DNA of 64,000 bases from Streptomyces sp. NRRL F-5727. Its GTDB lineage: Bacteria > Actinomycetota > Actinomycetes > Streptomycetales > Streptomycetaceae. This document shows, in pieces, positions 16,681-25,297 of the stretch; positions within the stretch are counted from its first letter, which is position 1, and each line of letters opens with the position of its first letter. The DNA lies in NCBI RefSeq assembly GCF_000719555.1, contig NZ_JOGX01000001.1, positions 62,001 through 126,000 of the forward strand, in the 5' to 3' direction. The position numbers were made by a program, and so were the translations under genes. The notes beneath the pieces were generated by a model that saw only the letters and a list, made by a program, of their open reading frames with translations, was not told where the DNA came from and ran no database searches.

Positions 16681-16976
16681 GCCGGGCTCAACGACGCCGC
16701 CCCCGGCAGGGCACGCCAGGCCGATGCCGGCCTTGACACTCCAGCCGATTCCCGCCGCCAGGACGTCGACCCGGGCGAGGCCGTGGACGGGAACCGGCCA
16801 AGCAGCTCACGTATCGTCCCGATTCATGCCATTGACGGTGTGACTGTCGGCTTGGTCTCTCGTTGGTCCGTTCGTGGCGAAGGTGATCACCTCCGGGCCG
16901 CCCGACGCGGCCCAGAAGCGGACCCCGCCCGGTCGACCGCGCGCGTCCGGGCAGCACGCGCCCTGCCCTCGTCGAC

Positions 16977-17165
16977 GGGCCGGGCATCCCGCTCGTCAGC
17001 CGGCTGGGGCCCCTGCCCGCGGCGATCGCGTCCGTCGCCGGCCTGACCGGAAGGCCCACACGGCGACCGGACACGCTCCTGGCCGACCGTGGCTCCGGCC
17101 ACGAAGCCTTCCTCGGCCTCGCCACCTGCTTCAACGCCCACCGACCCATCCGACCCCTTTGTTAG
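16977..17165 (+). pseudogene. IS5-type transposase remnant
   Basis: The frame ending at TAG 17163-17165 reads IPLVSRLGPLPAAIASVAGL, then TGRPTRRPDTLLADRGSG and HEAFLGLATCFNAHR. This matches two separate parts of IS5-family transposases: the VxGxxGRPRRRPDxLLADRG catalytic-strand region and the C-terminal HxAFLxLAxC...R segment. The part between them and the whole N-terminus are missing, and no terminal inverted repeat is evident. It is an old insertion scar just before the hydrolase gene. Confidence 0.6.
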
Positions 17166-17175
17166 GACCCCCCTT

Positions 17176-18021
17176 ATGACCCCGCCCGACAGGCACCCGC
17201 AGCCGGACAGCGATCTCGACATCGACATCGACACCCAGGAAGCGGTCCTCCCTCTGGACCACGGCGACCTCTACGTACGCCAGGACGGCCCTGACGACGC
17301 CCCCGCCCTCCTGCTCATCCACGGATCCGCCACCTCCAGCCGGTCGTGGGACGCACTCGTGCCACTGCTGACCGCGTCCCACCGCGTCATCCGGGTCGAT
17401 CTTCCGGGGCACGGCCGTTCCTCCGAACCGGCGGACCGCCGCTACGAGACGTCCGCCCAGGCGCGCACGGTGAGCGCGGCGATGGACCGGCTCGGCGTCT
17501 CCCGTGTCACGACCGTCGCCCATTCCAGCGGCGGGTACACCGCCACCGCTCTCGCCGAGCAACGGCCCGACCTGGTGGACGCGTTGGTGCTCATCAACAC
17601 CGGTCCCGGCATGGACGCCTTCATCGACAAGGGCGGCGCCCCGATGGACCCCGCCCAGTGGCCGCCCACCGACGAACAGGTCCGGGCGTTCGCGAGCACC
17701 GGTTTCCGCGCGGGGTACGAGGTCCCGCAGGGGCTCGTCGACGAGCTGCGGAGCATGAGCTTCCACGCGCTCTCCGCCTCGATGCAGGCGTCCATGGCCT
17801 ACGTGAGCCGGCAGCCGCTCCCGGACCGTCTGAAGGCCGTGGGCAAACCGCTCCAGGTGATCTTCGGCGACCAGGACCGCAGGTGGCGCCCCTCGTCCGC
17901 GGGCGACTACCAGGTCGTACCTGGCGCGCAGATCGAGTCGCTGCCCGGCGCCGGACACACGCCGATCCTGGAGGAACCGCAGCAGACCGCCGCGCTCCTC
18001 CTGGCCTTCACGCGTTCCTGA
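17176..18021 (+). CDS. Alpha/beta hydrolase
   Basis: This 281-residue protein starts at ATG 17176. It shows the oxyanion region LLLIHGSATSSRSWD, the nucleophile elbow VAHSSGGYTATALA (Ser in H-S-S-G-G), the acid FGDQDRRW and the catalytic His in LPGAGHTPILEEPQ. It is a cytoplasmic hydrolase of the large alpha/beta-hydrolase 1 group. The IS5 remnant ends 10 bases upstream and may have replaced its original promoter. A TetR remnant lies convergent downstream. Substrate unknown. Confidence 0.85.
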   Translation: MTPPDRHPQPDSDLDIDIDTQEAVLPLDHGDLYVRQDGPDDAPALLLIHGSATSSRSWDALVPLLTASHRVIRVDLPGHGRSSEPADRRYETSAQARTVSAAMDRLGVSRVTTVAHSSGGYTATALAEQRPDLVDALVLINTGPGMDAFIDKGGAPMDPAQWPPTDEQVRAFASTGFRAGYEVPQGLVDELRSMSFHALSASMQASMAYVSRQPLPDRLKAVGKPLQVIFGDQDRRWRPSSAGDYQVVPGAQIESLPGAGHTPILEEPQQTAALLLAFTRS

Positions 18022-18108
18022 CGGACCGGGTGCGGCCGCCGGTGCCTGACCACTCGTCACCCGGGGGCCGCGCCCGTCCCGGGGCCCGGCGGCTTCCTGG
18101 TCGTCGGG

Positions 18109-18500
18109 TCAGGGGGCTCCGATGGTCCGGCGCATGGCGCGTCGGGCGCGCTGGGGTGCGGCGGGGTCGCGCTGGAGTTGGATGGCCTGGCTGGCGGCCA
18201 TGGCGATGCCGTTGAGCTCGAAGGCGATCTGCGCCGGGTCGGTGTCGGAGGGCAGGTCCCCGGCCTCGACGGCGTCCGCGGCGAGGCGTCCGATCTGGGC
18301 GAGCCAGCGGTCGGCGGTGTCCGCGATGGCGTCGCGGACCGGTCCGGGACGGTTGTCGAACTCCAGGGCCGCGGCGGTGAGGAAGCAGCCGCCGCCGGCG
18401 GTCCCCTCGTGTGGGAGGTAGTCGATCCAGGCGTCGCACAGGCGGAGCAGGCGAGCGGCGCCCGGGCCGGCCGCTTGCGGGGCCTCCGGCGAGGCGGGGG
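18109..18500 (-). pseudogene. C-terminal remnant of a TetR-family regulator
   Basis: The minus-strand frame ending at 18109 encodes about 120 residues that read like the ligand domain of a TetR regulator (RLCDAWIDYLPHEGTAGGGC, LEFDNRPGPVRDAIADTADR and IAFELNGIAMAASQAIQLQR). No HTH and no start codon with a ribosome site are found upstream; the frame runs into sequence ahead of the Fic-like gene. The DNA-binding half was lost, so the protein cannot act as a repressor. Confidence 0.6.
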
Positions 18501-18539
18501 GACCGGGCCGGCCTCGTCCCTCTCCGGACCGCGGTCGCC

Positions 18540-18917
18540 TCAGTCGCGCAGTGACCAGGTGCGCAGGAGAGCGGCGATCGCCGCCGCGCCGCAGGTGGGG
18601 TCGCGCAGCAGGTCGCGCAGGGCGATCGCGTCCTCGCGGGTGGGGCGCAGTCTGATGCCGGAGGCTTCCAGGTACATGACGCCGGTCGCCGCCGCGACCG
18701 CCAGGTTGGAGCGGTCCAGCCAGCGGCAGCGGCCGAGGATGTGCACGAGGGCGGCGGCGCGGGCGTAGGCGCCGTCGTAGACCGGATGGTCCAGGAGTTC
18801 GGCGCGGTGGCAGGCGACGGCCGCGACCGGCACTCCGTAGTCCTCGGGCGCCGGATCGTCGGCGCCGGCGAGTTCGGCGACCTGGAGGATCCAGGGGACG
18901 TCGATGTGGAGTTCCAT
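18540..18917 (-). CDS. Fic/Doc-like toxin, catalytic motif degenerate
   Basis: This 125-residue protein starts at ATG 18917, whose A is shared with the stop of the antitoxin gene (TGATG). The fold pattern is that of the Doc/Fic family (YDGAYARAAALVHILGRCRW, then LDRSNLAVAAATGVMYLEAS). At the place of the HPFxDGNKR motif it reads CRWLDRSNLA: the catalytic His and the GNKR phosphate loop are gone and only Asp and Asn remain. Streptomyces has many such fic-like partners. It may be a non-AMPylating toxin or have a different activity. Confidence 0.7.
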   Translation of the reverse strand: MELHIDVPWILQVAELAGADDPAPEDYGVPVAAVACHRAELLDHPVYDGAYARAAALVHILGRCRWLDRSNLAVAAATGVMYLEASGIRLRPTREDAIALRDLLRDPTCGAAAIAALLRTWSLRD

Positions 18918-19156
18918 CAAGCGGCCTGCGGCCCCGTGGAGCGCCGCGCCTCGTCCTCCGCCTCGTCGAAGACGGCCTGGTGCTCGTCCAGGAAGCGGCG
19001 CGCCGCGTCCAGACCGCGCCGGCGCATGCCGTCGGCGTCGTCCCGCACGAGGGAGGCGATGTAGTCGCCGAGGCTCAGGCCACGGTCCTTTGCGCGGGCC
19101 CTGGCCAGCTCCGCGATGTCGTCGTCGACGCGGGCGCCCAGCTGTGTCTTTCCCAT
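18917..19156 (-). CDS. Ribbon-helix-helix antitoxin
   Basis: This 79-residue protein starts at ATG 19156. Its N-terminus forms a strand and two helices of the RHH type (MGKTQLGARVDDDIAELARA, then KDRGLSLGDYIASLVRDDAD). A charged C-terminal helix (FLDEHQAVFDEAEDEARRS) would wrap the toxin. The stop overlaps the toxin start by one base, the normal antitoxin-first arrangement. A perfect 7-bp palindrome begins 9 bases before its start and is probably its own operator. Confidence 0.78.
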   Translation of the reverse strand: MGKTQLGARVDDDIAELARARAKDRGLSLGDYIASLVRDDADGMRRRGLDAARRFLDEHQAVFDEAEDEARRSTGPQAA

Positions 19157-19164
19157 GCCCGCGA

Positions 19165-19182
19165 TGGTAACGAGTGTTACCA
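19165..19182. promoter_or_regulatory. Toxin-antitoxin operator palindrome
   Basis: TGGTAAC (19165-19171) and GTTACCA (19176-19182) are perfect inverted copies around GAGT. The site is 9 bases before the antitoxin ATG, where an RHH dimer pair would block transcription, as in other autoregulated pairs. Confidence 0.6.
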
Positions 19183-19475
19183 GTCGAGGGAAGGGGGTCC
19201 TTGCCCGGGAAGGTGACGGGGAGGTCCGGGAGGCGTCGCCCTGGGAGCTGCTCGGTGGGGACGGAGAGGACGGCCGAGGGGTGTGACGGAGGGCGGACGC
19301 AGCAGAAGCCCGGCGGTACGGCGGGGGGCGACGTCCCACCGCCGAACGGCGCCGGTGGTCCCGGCTGTGGCGAGGGTTCCGCCGGCCGGGGCTCCCCGCT
19401 CGCAGAACTGCCGCTCCTTTCCCGGCATTCCGATTACGCTGGCGGCGACCACGATCGAACGAGGGGGGTGCGCCC
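19183..19475. other. Intergenic stretch, nothing recognised
   Basis: About 290 bases lie between the divergent antitoxin and the 19476 gene. They are GC-rich, without a convincing frame, promoter pair or long repeat. Confidence 0.4.
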
Positions 19476-19847
19476 ATGCCGTACGAGGTCGGTGCGCAGG
19501 TGAGGCTCGTCAGGGATGTCCAGGTCGGCGGGAACGACACGGCGGGGAGGGTCGGCTCCCCCGGTCCGCTGTTCCTCGCCGAGGGGCTGCGGGGCGTCGT
19601 CACGGGCTCGGCGCGGGTGGAACCGCGCGGGATGGCCCAGGACGCGCTCGCCGAGTTCGACCGGCGCGTCGGCGGCCAGCGGTTCGACGGCCACGCGGCC
19701 GGGCTGTTGGGGAACCTCCGTGACCAGATCATCCGGCAGGGAGCGGTCGACTCCGGAGGGGCCGGCGCGCGGATCGGCTACCAGGTGCGGTTCGACAACG
19801 GGTTCGTTCTCCACGGGCTCGACGAGGACGCGCTGGCCCGGGTCTGA
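19476..19847 (+). CDS. Hypothetical protein (123 aa)
   Basis: The start at ATG 19476 follows GAGGGGGG. The protein is beta-rich at both ends (YEVGAQVRLVRDVQVGGND, and IGYQVRFDNGFVLHGLDED) with a helical middle (ALAEFDRRVGGQRFDGHAAG). This suggests two small SH3- or KOW-like strands around a helix. There is no signal peptide, membrane helix or catalytic motif. A strong hairpin follows 12 bases after the stop. I do not recognise the family. Confidence 0.65.
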   Translation: MPYEVGAQVRLVRDVQVGGNDTAGRVGSPGPLFLAEGLRGVVTGSARVEPRGMAQDALAEFDRRVGGQRFDGHAAGLLGNLRDQIIRQGAVDSGGAGARIGYQVRFDNGFVLHGLDEDALARV

Positions 19848-19858
19848 CGGTGTGCGTG

Positions 19859-19889
19859 CCGAACCTCCCTCCGCAGGCGGGAGGTTCGG
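19859..19889. terminator. Bidirectional terminator
   Basis: CCGAACCTCCC (19859-19869) and GGGAGGTTCGG (19879-19889) form a perfect 11-bp stem with a 9-base loop between the convergent genes ending at 19847 and 19921. Confidence 0.75.
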
Positions 19890-19920
19890 TCGTCGCCGGG
19901 GCTGTCGGTGACGGCTCCGC

Positions 19921-20691
19921 TCAGGCCGGGTAGACGAGCGAGCCCAGGGGCGGGCAGGGCAGGAGGGTGGTGCCGGCGCCGGGGCGTTCGACGAAGGCCC
20001 GTGCCTCGGCGGCCCTCTGCCGGCGGGAGTCCAGGCCGTCCGCGTACCAGGCGTCCTGCCGGGCGCGGGTGTAGTCCCATGTGTCGTCGATGAGGCTGAG
20101 GCTGGTGTTGCCGGCGCTGCGCTCGAACTCCGCCTTCACGGCGGCCTGTCGGAGGGCGGTCTGGAGCGCGGCGAGTTCGATACGGGTGCCGAGGACGCCG
20201 GGGGTGTCCGGTTCGCGGGTCGGCAGGGGGGCCTGCGGGAGGAGCGACACCCCGGTGTCGAGGCGGCCGATGTTGTCGACGCTCGCATCCTGGGCCTCTC
20301 TCGCCATGGTGTGCATCTCCTGGTGCAGCCAGAAGAACTCGTCGAGGTCGGCCTGGGTGACCCGTATCCGCTGGTAGAGGGCGTGGAAGCGGGGTTCGTG
20401 GTGCAGCGGCCGCATGGGGGCGGCGTGGAGCCCGACGCAGTCGCTGAAACCGGCGGACACGGCGGCGTCGAGGTGGTGGAGGGCCTGGTCCGTCCGCCCG
20501 TACGCGAGGGCCACCGCGCTGAGGTTCGTGTGGCCCGGGATGGCGAGCCAGGCGCCGTCGGGGCCGAGCGTCGCGGCGCGCGCGACGAGGTCGTGGAGGC
20601 CCGTGGTGACCGACGGGGTGGGGCCCTGGGTCAGCAGCTCGACCAGCACGTCGTGCGCACGGGTGATCAGTGAGGGGACGGTGTCGGCCAT
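19921..20691 (-). CDS. TPR-like protein of unknown function
   Basis: This 256-residue protein starts at ATG 20691 (MADTVPSLITR). It is alpha-helical. Residues ~45-115 form TPR-like pairs (LAIPGHTNLSAVALAYGRTD, LHHLDAAVSAGFSDCVGL) and end in a segment like the TPR end-of-group domain (PMRPLHHEPRFHALYQRI). The C-terminal half, with its TWDYTRARQDAWYADG helix, has no known match. It is probably a soluble scaffold. The long upstream extension of the frame is not coding. Confidence 0.6.
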   Translation of the reverse strand: MADTVPSLITRAHDVLVELLTQGPTPSVTTGLHDLVARAATLGPDGAWLAIPGHTNLSAVALAYGRTDQALHHLDAAVSAGFSDCVGLHAAPMRPLHHEPRFHALYQRIRVTQADLDEFFWLHQEMHTMAREAQDASVDNIGRLDTGVSLLPQAPLPTREPDTPGVLGTRIELAALQTALRQAAVKAEFERSAGNTSLSLIDDTWDYTRARQDAWYADGLDSRRQRAAEARAFVERPGAGTTLLPCPPLGSLVYPA

Positions 20692-20933
20692 GGATCTCCT
20701 CGGGCGTCGGTCGGTGGTGACGAGCGGAGGGGAGAGGCGGGTCCCGCTCCCCCTGGGGATGACGGGTGGACGGGGCGAGTGGTTCCTGTGGGCGCTTCGG
20801 TGTTCAAGTCCGTTGCGGGGCACAGCGGTTGGCTAACGACTTCGATCTCACCGCAACCTTGCGCACATCCGAGAATCGTTCAACAATCCTCGCAGCATAC
20901 GAGGTGTCGAGCCCTTGCCGACAGGAGCGTGCC

Positions 20934-21794
20934 ATGCGCTGGTGGAAACGCAGCACTCCCGATCCGTACGCGGTCTCCGACGGCCTGCGAAGCCGCGCCG
21001 ACCACCTGGCACTCACCCGGCCCGAGTCGCCCGAGGCCCTGGCGGCCGCCCGGGACGCCGCCGCGGCGGCCGCCGAGCTCGTGCGGGCCGTCGACGACCT
21101 GGCGAACCGGCGGCGGCTCGCCCGGGCGCTGTGGCGCGAGACGTCCGCGCTGCTGCTCTCGGGACGGGGGGACGAGGCGGAGGGCCCGGCCCGCCGCTGC
21201 TGGGAGACGTGCACCATGCTGCTGGCCATGCGGGGCCTGGGTGACGCGGCTCAGGCCGACGAACTGACGGGTGAGGTGGTGGGCTATCTGGGGGTGCTCA
21301 CCGCCGCCTGCTCCGCGTACGGGCGGCCCGGCGACGTGCCGCGGCTGCTGGCGGCCGGGGAGTCCGCGGTGGCGCGCAGCGGCGGGCCGCGTACCGAGCA
21401 GGCCCGGGCCCGGCTCGACGTCTTCCCGCTCGCGAGCGCGGCCGACGTCTACGCCGCGGCGCGGATCGCGGGGCAGTGGCCCCTGGTCGCCCTCGAGACG
21501 ACGCAGGCGATCGTCGTCGGCAGGCGGGCCGCCGAGACGCTCCGCCGGCACGCGGACGAGGGGCCGACCGAGGTGGTGGAGTTCGCCCGCGCGCTGCAAC
21601 TGGTGAGCCGGCTGCTGTGCGTCTCGGACCGGATCGAGGAGTCGGCGACCGCGCTCGACGAGGCGATCACGGCGATGTCCGGCTGGGCCCGGCGCGGGCC
21701 TTCGCTCGCCGCCTTCCTCCAGGGCCTGCGGGCCGAACGCGCGGGCCTGGACGACGTCCTCGCCCGCCGCGCCGCGAACCGCGGCGGGCCGTAG
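20934..21794 (+). CDS. Helical repeat protein of unknown function (286 aa)
   Basis: The start at ATG 20934 follows ACAGGAG. The protein is all-helical and rich in Ala, Arg and Glu, with helix pairs spaced as in TPR or similar alpha-solenoids (LAAARDAAAAAAELVRAVDD, ARALWRETSALLLSGRGDEA, and so on). It starts with a basic MRWWKRSTPDPYAV segment but has no membrane helix. The upstream region at 20830-20930 is AT-richer and could hold the promoter. It is convergent with the RiPP cluster end at 21813; no link to that cluster is shown. Confidence 0.6.
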   Translation: MRWWKRSTPDPYAVSDGLRSRADHLALTRPESPEALAAARDAAAAAAELVRAVDDLANRRRLARALWRETSALLLSGRGDEAEGPARRCWETCTMLLAMRGLGDAAQADELTGEVVGYLGVLTAACSAYGRPGDVPRLLAAGESAVARSGGPRTEQARARLDVFPLASAADVYAAARIAGQWPLVALETTQAIVVGRRAAETLRRHADEGPTEVVEFARALQLVSRLLCVSDRIEESATALDEAITAMSGWARRGPSLAAFLQGLRAERAGLDDVLARRAANRGGP

Positions 21795-21812
21795 GTCCGT
21801 CCCTGCGCGAGG

Positions 21813-23558
21813 TCAGCGTGGGGCGAGGCTGCGGTTGAGGGCGCTGTCGGGGCGGGCGGTGAGCTCCTCCCAGGTGCCTTCCTCCGTGACGCGGCCGGCT
21901 TCGAGGACGGCGATGCGGTCGGCGCGGCGGATGGTGGTGCGGCGGTGGGCGATGACGACGGTGGTGCGGTCGGGGTGGTGGAGCGCGGTGGCGAGCTCGG
22001 CGTCGCTCGTGTTGTCGAGGTGGGCGGTGGACTCGTCCAGGATCAGGACGCGCGGCTGGGCCAGGAGGGCGCGGGCGAGGGCGATGCGGGCCCGCTGGCC
22101 GCCGGAGAGGGTGGCGCCGCGTTCGCCGATGACGGTGTCCATCGGGGCGATGCGGTCGACGCCGCAGCGGCGGGCGGTCTCGGCGAGGAGGTCGTCGTCG
22201 GCGTCGGGGGCGGTGAGCCGCAGGTTCTCGGCGAGGGTGCCGTGGAAGAGGGGTGTCTCCTGGCCCACCAGGGCGACCGCGCGGCGGAGTTCGGTGTCGT
22301 CCACCTCGCGCAGGTCGACGGGGTCGCCTGTCGCGGGGAGGAGCTGGGCCTGTCCTTCGGACGGGTCCCAGAAGCGGGCCAGGAGGTGGGCGCAGGTGGA
22401 CTTGCCGGCGCCGGAGGCTCCGACCAGGGCGAGGGTCTGCCCGGCGGGGACGGTGAGGTCGACGCCGTCGAGGACGGCGGCGCCTCCGTAGTCGAAGCGC
22501 ACCCCGTGCAGCCGGATGCCGAGCGGGCCCGGGGGCAGCGCGCGGGGGGCGGCGGGCGGCGGGGCGAGGGCGGGGGCCCTGACGGCGGCGCCGACGCGGG
22601 CGGCGGCGGCGCGCAGGGACACGGCCTGGCTCAGGGAGCGGGCCGCTTCCGCGACCGGGCCCAGGACGGCCAGGGCGAGGGCCATCGCGGCCGGGGCCCA
22701 GGCGCCGTGCAGCCGCCCGGAGGTCACGGAGTGGCCGGCCGTGGCCACGACGCCGAGGACGGCCGTCACGATGAGGAGGTCGCGGATCGCGGCGGCGACG
22801 GCTTCCGAGGCCGCCTCCGCACGCTGGGTGTCGCCCAACGTCCGCCCGTGGGCGGCCAGTCGGCGGCGCCTGGCGGGGAGGGTGCCGAAGGCGAGCAGTT
22901 CGCGGAGTCCGTCGACGGTCTCCACGGTGTCGGCCGAGAGCGTGGCGAGGGCGGCGCGGGTGCGGGCGCCGTGTGCCGCGCGGCCGCGCGCCTGGGCGAA
23001 GGGTGCCGCGGTGAGCAGGGCCGCGGCCGGGAGGACGGCGGCGAGCAGCCAGGGTTCCACGGTGGCGAGGACCGCCGCGCCGCCGGTGAGGACCGTGCCG
23101 GCCGCGAGGAGTTGGGCGGTGGTGTGGGCGTAGAAGAACTCCAGCGCCTCCACGTCGGCCATCGCGGTGGCGGCGAGGTCGCCGCTGCGCCGGCCGGCGA
23201 CCCGGGCGGGCGCGCTGCGGGCGAGGCCGTCGAAGACGCGGACGCGGAGGGCGGCGAGGACCCGGTAGGCGAGGTCGTGGGAGAGGTCCATCTCGCGCCA
23301 GGTCATGAGGGTGCGGAGGAGGACGAGCGCGGCGAGGGCGGCGACGGTGCCGGCCGAGGGGGCGACGTCCTCGATGACGGCCGTGCCGACCGTGTGGGCC
23401 GCGAGGGTCAGGAGGGCGACGAGCGAGCCCTGTTCGAGGAGGGCGGTGGCGCAGGTGCGGGCCGTCATGGCGCGGTGTTCGGCGAGGGCGGGGAGCAGGG
23501 CGCGCAGGGCGCCCCGGTCGGGTGCGCTCGGGGCGGCGGGGTGGGTCGTGGTGTTCAT
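21813..23558 (-). CDS. ABC half-transporter, fused membrane/ATPase (B subunit)
   Basis: This 581-residue protein has a six-helix membrane domain in residues ~20-310 and an ATPase in ~340-570. The ATPase has Walker A LVGASGAGKST, signature LSGGQRARIAL, Walker B RVLILDESTAHLD and H-loop IAHRRTT. The start at ATG 23558 overlaps the stop of the partner ABC gene. The two unequal half-transporters form a heterodimer of the CydDC / YbtPQ / IrtAB type; the last two import metal-siderophore complexes. In this cluster it could import the metal-loaded peptide product or export the free peptide. It is the last gene of the operon. Confidence 0.85.
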   Translation of the reverse strand: MNTTTHPAAPSAPDRGALRALLPALAEHRAMTARTCATALLEQGSLVALLTLAAHTVGTAVIEDVAPSAGTVAALAALVLLRTLMTWREMDLSHDLAYRVLAALRVRVFDGLARSAPARVAGRRSGDLAATAMADVEALEFFYAHTTAQLLAAGTVLTGGAAVLATVEPWLLAAVLPAAALLTAAPFAQARGRAAHGARTRAALATLSADTVETVDGLRELLAFGTLPARRRRLAAHGRTLGDTQRAEAASEAVAAAIRDLLIVTAVLGVVATAGHSVTSGRLHGAWAPAAMALALAVLGPVAEAARSLSQAVSLRAAAARVGAAVRAPALAPPPAAPRALPPGPLGIRLHGVRFDYGGAAVLDGVDLTVPAGQTLALVGASGAGKSTCAHLLARFWDPSEGQAQLLPATGDPVDLREVDDTELRRAVALVGQETPLFHGTLAENLRLTAPDADDDLLAETARRCGVDRIAPMDTVIGERGATLSGGQRARIALARALLAQPRVLILDESTAHLDNTSDAELATALHHPDRTTVVIAHRRTTIRRADRIAVLEAGRVTEEGTWEELTARPDSALNRSLAPR

Positions 23559-25297
23559 GCGGCGAGGTCTTCCGGGTGGGTGTGGCCGGCGGCGACGAGT
23601 CGGGCGTAGACGCCGCCGGCCTCGACCAGGTGGGTGTGGTCGCCGGTGGCGTCGACGCGTCCGGCGTCGAGGACGACGATGTGGTCGGCGTGGCGGACGG
23701 CGGCGAGCCGGTGGGCGATGACCAGGACGGTGCGGTCGCCCGCGGCCTTCGTCAGCTCGTGGACGATGTCGGCCTCGCGGCGTTCGTCGACCGCGCTGGT
23801 GGCCTCGTCGAGGACGAGGACCCTGGCGTCGGCGAGGAGGGCCCGGGCGAGGGCGAGGCGCTGGCGCTGGCCGCCCGACAGGGTGGCGCCGCGTTCGCCG
23901 AGGACGGTGGCGTAACCGTCGGGGAGGGCGGTGATCTCGTCGTGGACGCCGGCGGCGCGGGCCGCCGCCGTGAGGTCGTCGTCCGTGGCGTCCGGCCGGG
24001 CCAGGCGCAGGTTGTCGGCGATGGTGGCGTGGAAGAGGTAGGTGGTCTGGGACACCACCGCGACGCCCTTCCGCAGGGCGTCCAGGGTGTACGCGGTGGT
24101 GGGGAGCCCGTCGAGGGTGATGCGGCCCGCCTGCGGGTCGTGGTGGCGCAGGAGCAGGGCGAGGAGGGTGGACTTGCCGGCGCCGGAGGGGCCGACGATC
24201 GCGGTGGTGCGCCCTGCCGGTGCGGTGAAGGTGACGCCGTCCACGGCGGGCGCCGAGGCGCCGTCGTAGGTGAACCCGACGTGATCGAAGCGGAGTTCGG
24301 GGGCCTCGGGCCAGTCGGCGGGGGCGGTTCCGGTGTCGTGGACGGCGGGTTCGGCGGTGCGCAGGGCCGCGATCCCGTCGGCGGCGGACGCCCCCAGGTA
24401 TCCGGCGTGCCATTCGCGGGCGAGGTCGCGGACCGGCCGGAAGCATTCGGAGGCCAGGAGCAGCACGAGGTACGTGCCGGTCGGCGTGGTGGAGCCGCCG
24501 GCGGCGGACCAGCAGGCGAGGAGGGCGGCGGCTGCCGTGCCGCCCTGGACGGCGAGGTCGGTGATGCCGGTGGTGACCAGGGAGACGCGGAGCTGGGCGA
24601 CGGTGGAGCGGTGGAGGGCCGCCGAGCGCTCCTCCAGGCGGGCGCGGGTCCGGCCGACGGCGCCGGCGGCACGCAGGGCGGGCATGCCCTGCAGGGCCTC
24701 CAGGTAGTCGGCGCCCAGCCGTTCGTACGTGTCCCAGTGCTCCTTGCCGCGGGCGGCGAGGAGGCGGTCCCACGCCCGGGGGGCGAGGAGGGCGAGGAGC
24801 AGGGCGGGGACGAGGCCGAGCAGGGCCGTCGGTTCCACGGCGGCCGTGACGGCGAGGAGGAGCGGCGGGACGGTGAGGGTGATCAGGAGCTGGGGCAGAT
24901 AGCGGGAGACGTACGCGTCGACTCCCTCCACGCCGTCGACGAGGGTGGTGCGGACGGCTCCGGCGCGGGCGGTCGTGAGGTACGCGGGCCCCAGCCTGCC
25001 GAGTCGGGCGAGGAGCTGGTCGCGCAGCGCCACCCTGACCTCGGCCCCGGCGCGGGTCGCGGTGCGCCGCTGGCGGGTGGCGACGGCGGCGCGCGCGGCC
25101 ACGACGGCGAGGACGGCGGCGAGGAGCCACGGCAGCCGTTCGGTCCGTCCGCGCGCGAGGTCGGCGAGGGCGAGGGCCAGCAGGACGGCCTGCGCCAGGT
25201 GGGTGAGGGTGACGGCGCCCTGCAGCAGGGTGGCGGCGAGCAGGGGGCGGCGGGCGGTGCGGGCAGCGCGGCGCAGCTCGGGGTGGACGACGGTCAT
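23555..25297 (-). CDS. ABC half-transporter, fused membrane/ATPase (A subunit)
   Basis: This 580-residue protein has a membrane domain in residues ~15-310 and an ATPase in ~335-560. The ATPase has Walker A IVGPSGAGKST, Q-loop VSQTTYLFHATI, signature LSGGQRQRLAL, Walker B RVLVLDEATSAVD and H-loop IAHRLAA. The tail is His-rich (VAAGHTHPEDLAA). The start at ATG 25297 overlaps the stop of the nitroreductase-like gene, and its own stop overlaps the next ABC gene. It is the dimer partner of the 21813-23558 product. The tight coupling to YcaO genes argues for handling the RiPP or its metal complex. Confidence 0.85.
   Translation of the reverse strand: MTVVHPELRRAARTARRPLLAATLLQGAVTLTHLAQAVLLALALADLARGRTERLPWLLAAVLAVVAARAAVATRQRRTATRAGAEVRVALRDQLLARLGRLGPAYLTTARAGAVRTTLVDGVEGVDAYVSRYLPQLLITLTVPPLLLAVTAAVEPTALLGLVPALLLALLAPRAWDRLLAARGKEHWDTYERLGADYLEALQGMPALRAAGAVGRTRARLEERSAALHRSTVAQLRVSLVTTGITDLAVQGGTAAAALLACWSAAGGSTTPTGTYLVLLLASECFRPVRDLAREWHAGYLGASAADGIAALRTAEPAVHDTGTAPADWPEAPELRFDHVGFTYDGASAPAVDGVTFTAPAGRTTAIVGPSGAGKSTLLALLLRHHDPQAGRITLDGLPTTAYTLDALRKGVAVVSQTTYLFHATIADNLRLARPDATDDDLTAAARAAGVHDEITALPDGYATVLGERGATLSGGQRQRLALARALLADARVLVLDEATSAVDERREADIVHELTKAAGDRTVLVIAHRLAAVRHADHIVVLDAGRVDATGDHTHLVEAGGVYARLVAAGHTHPEDLAA

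Noticed and set aside
16874..17234. Overlapping frames on both strands near the IS scar
   Set aside because: Arg/Pro/Gly-rich shadows; only the frame ending at 17165 matches a known protein.
21945..23609. Long plus-strand frame opposite the ABC genes
   Set aside because: Antisense shadow of two well-supported ABC genes; composition is Gly/Glu repeats typical of reversed GC-rich codons.
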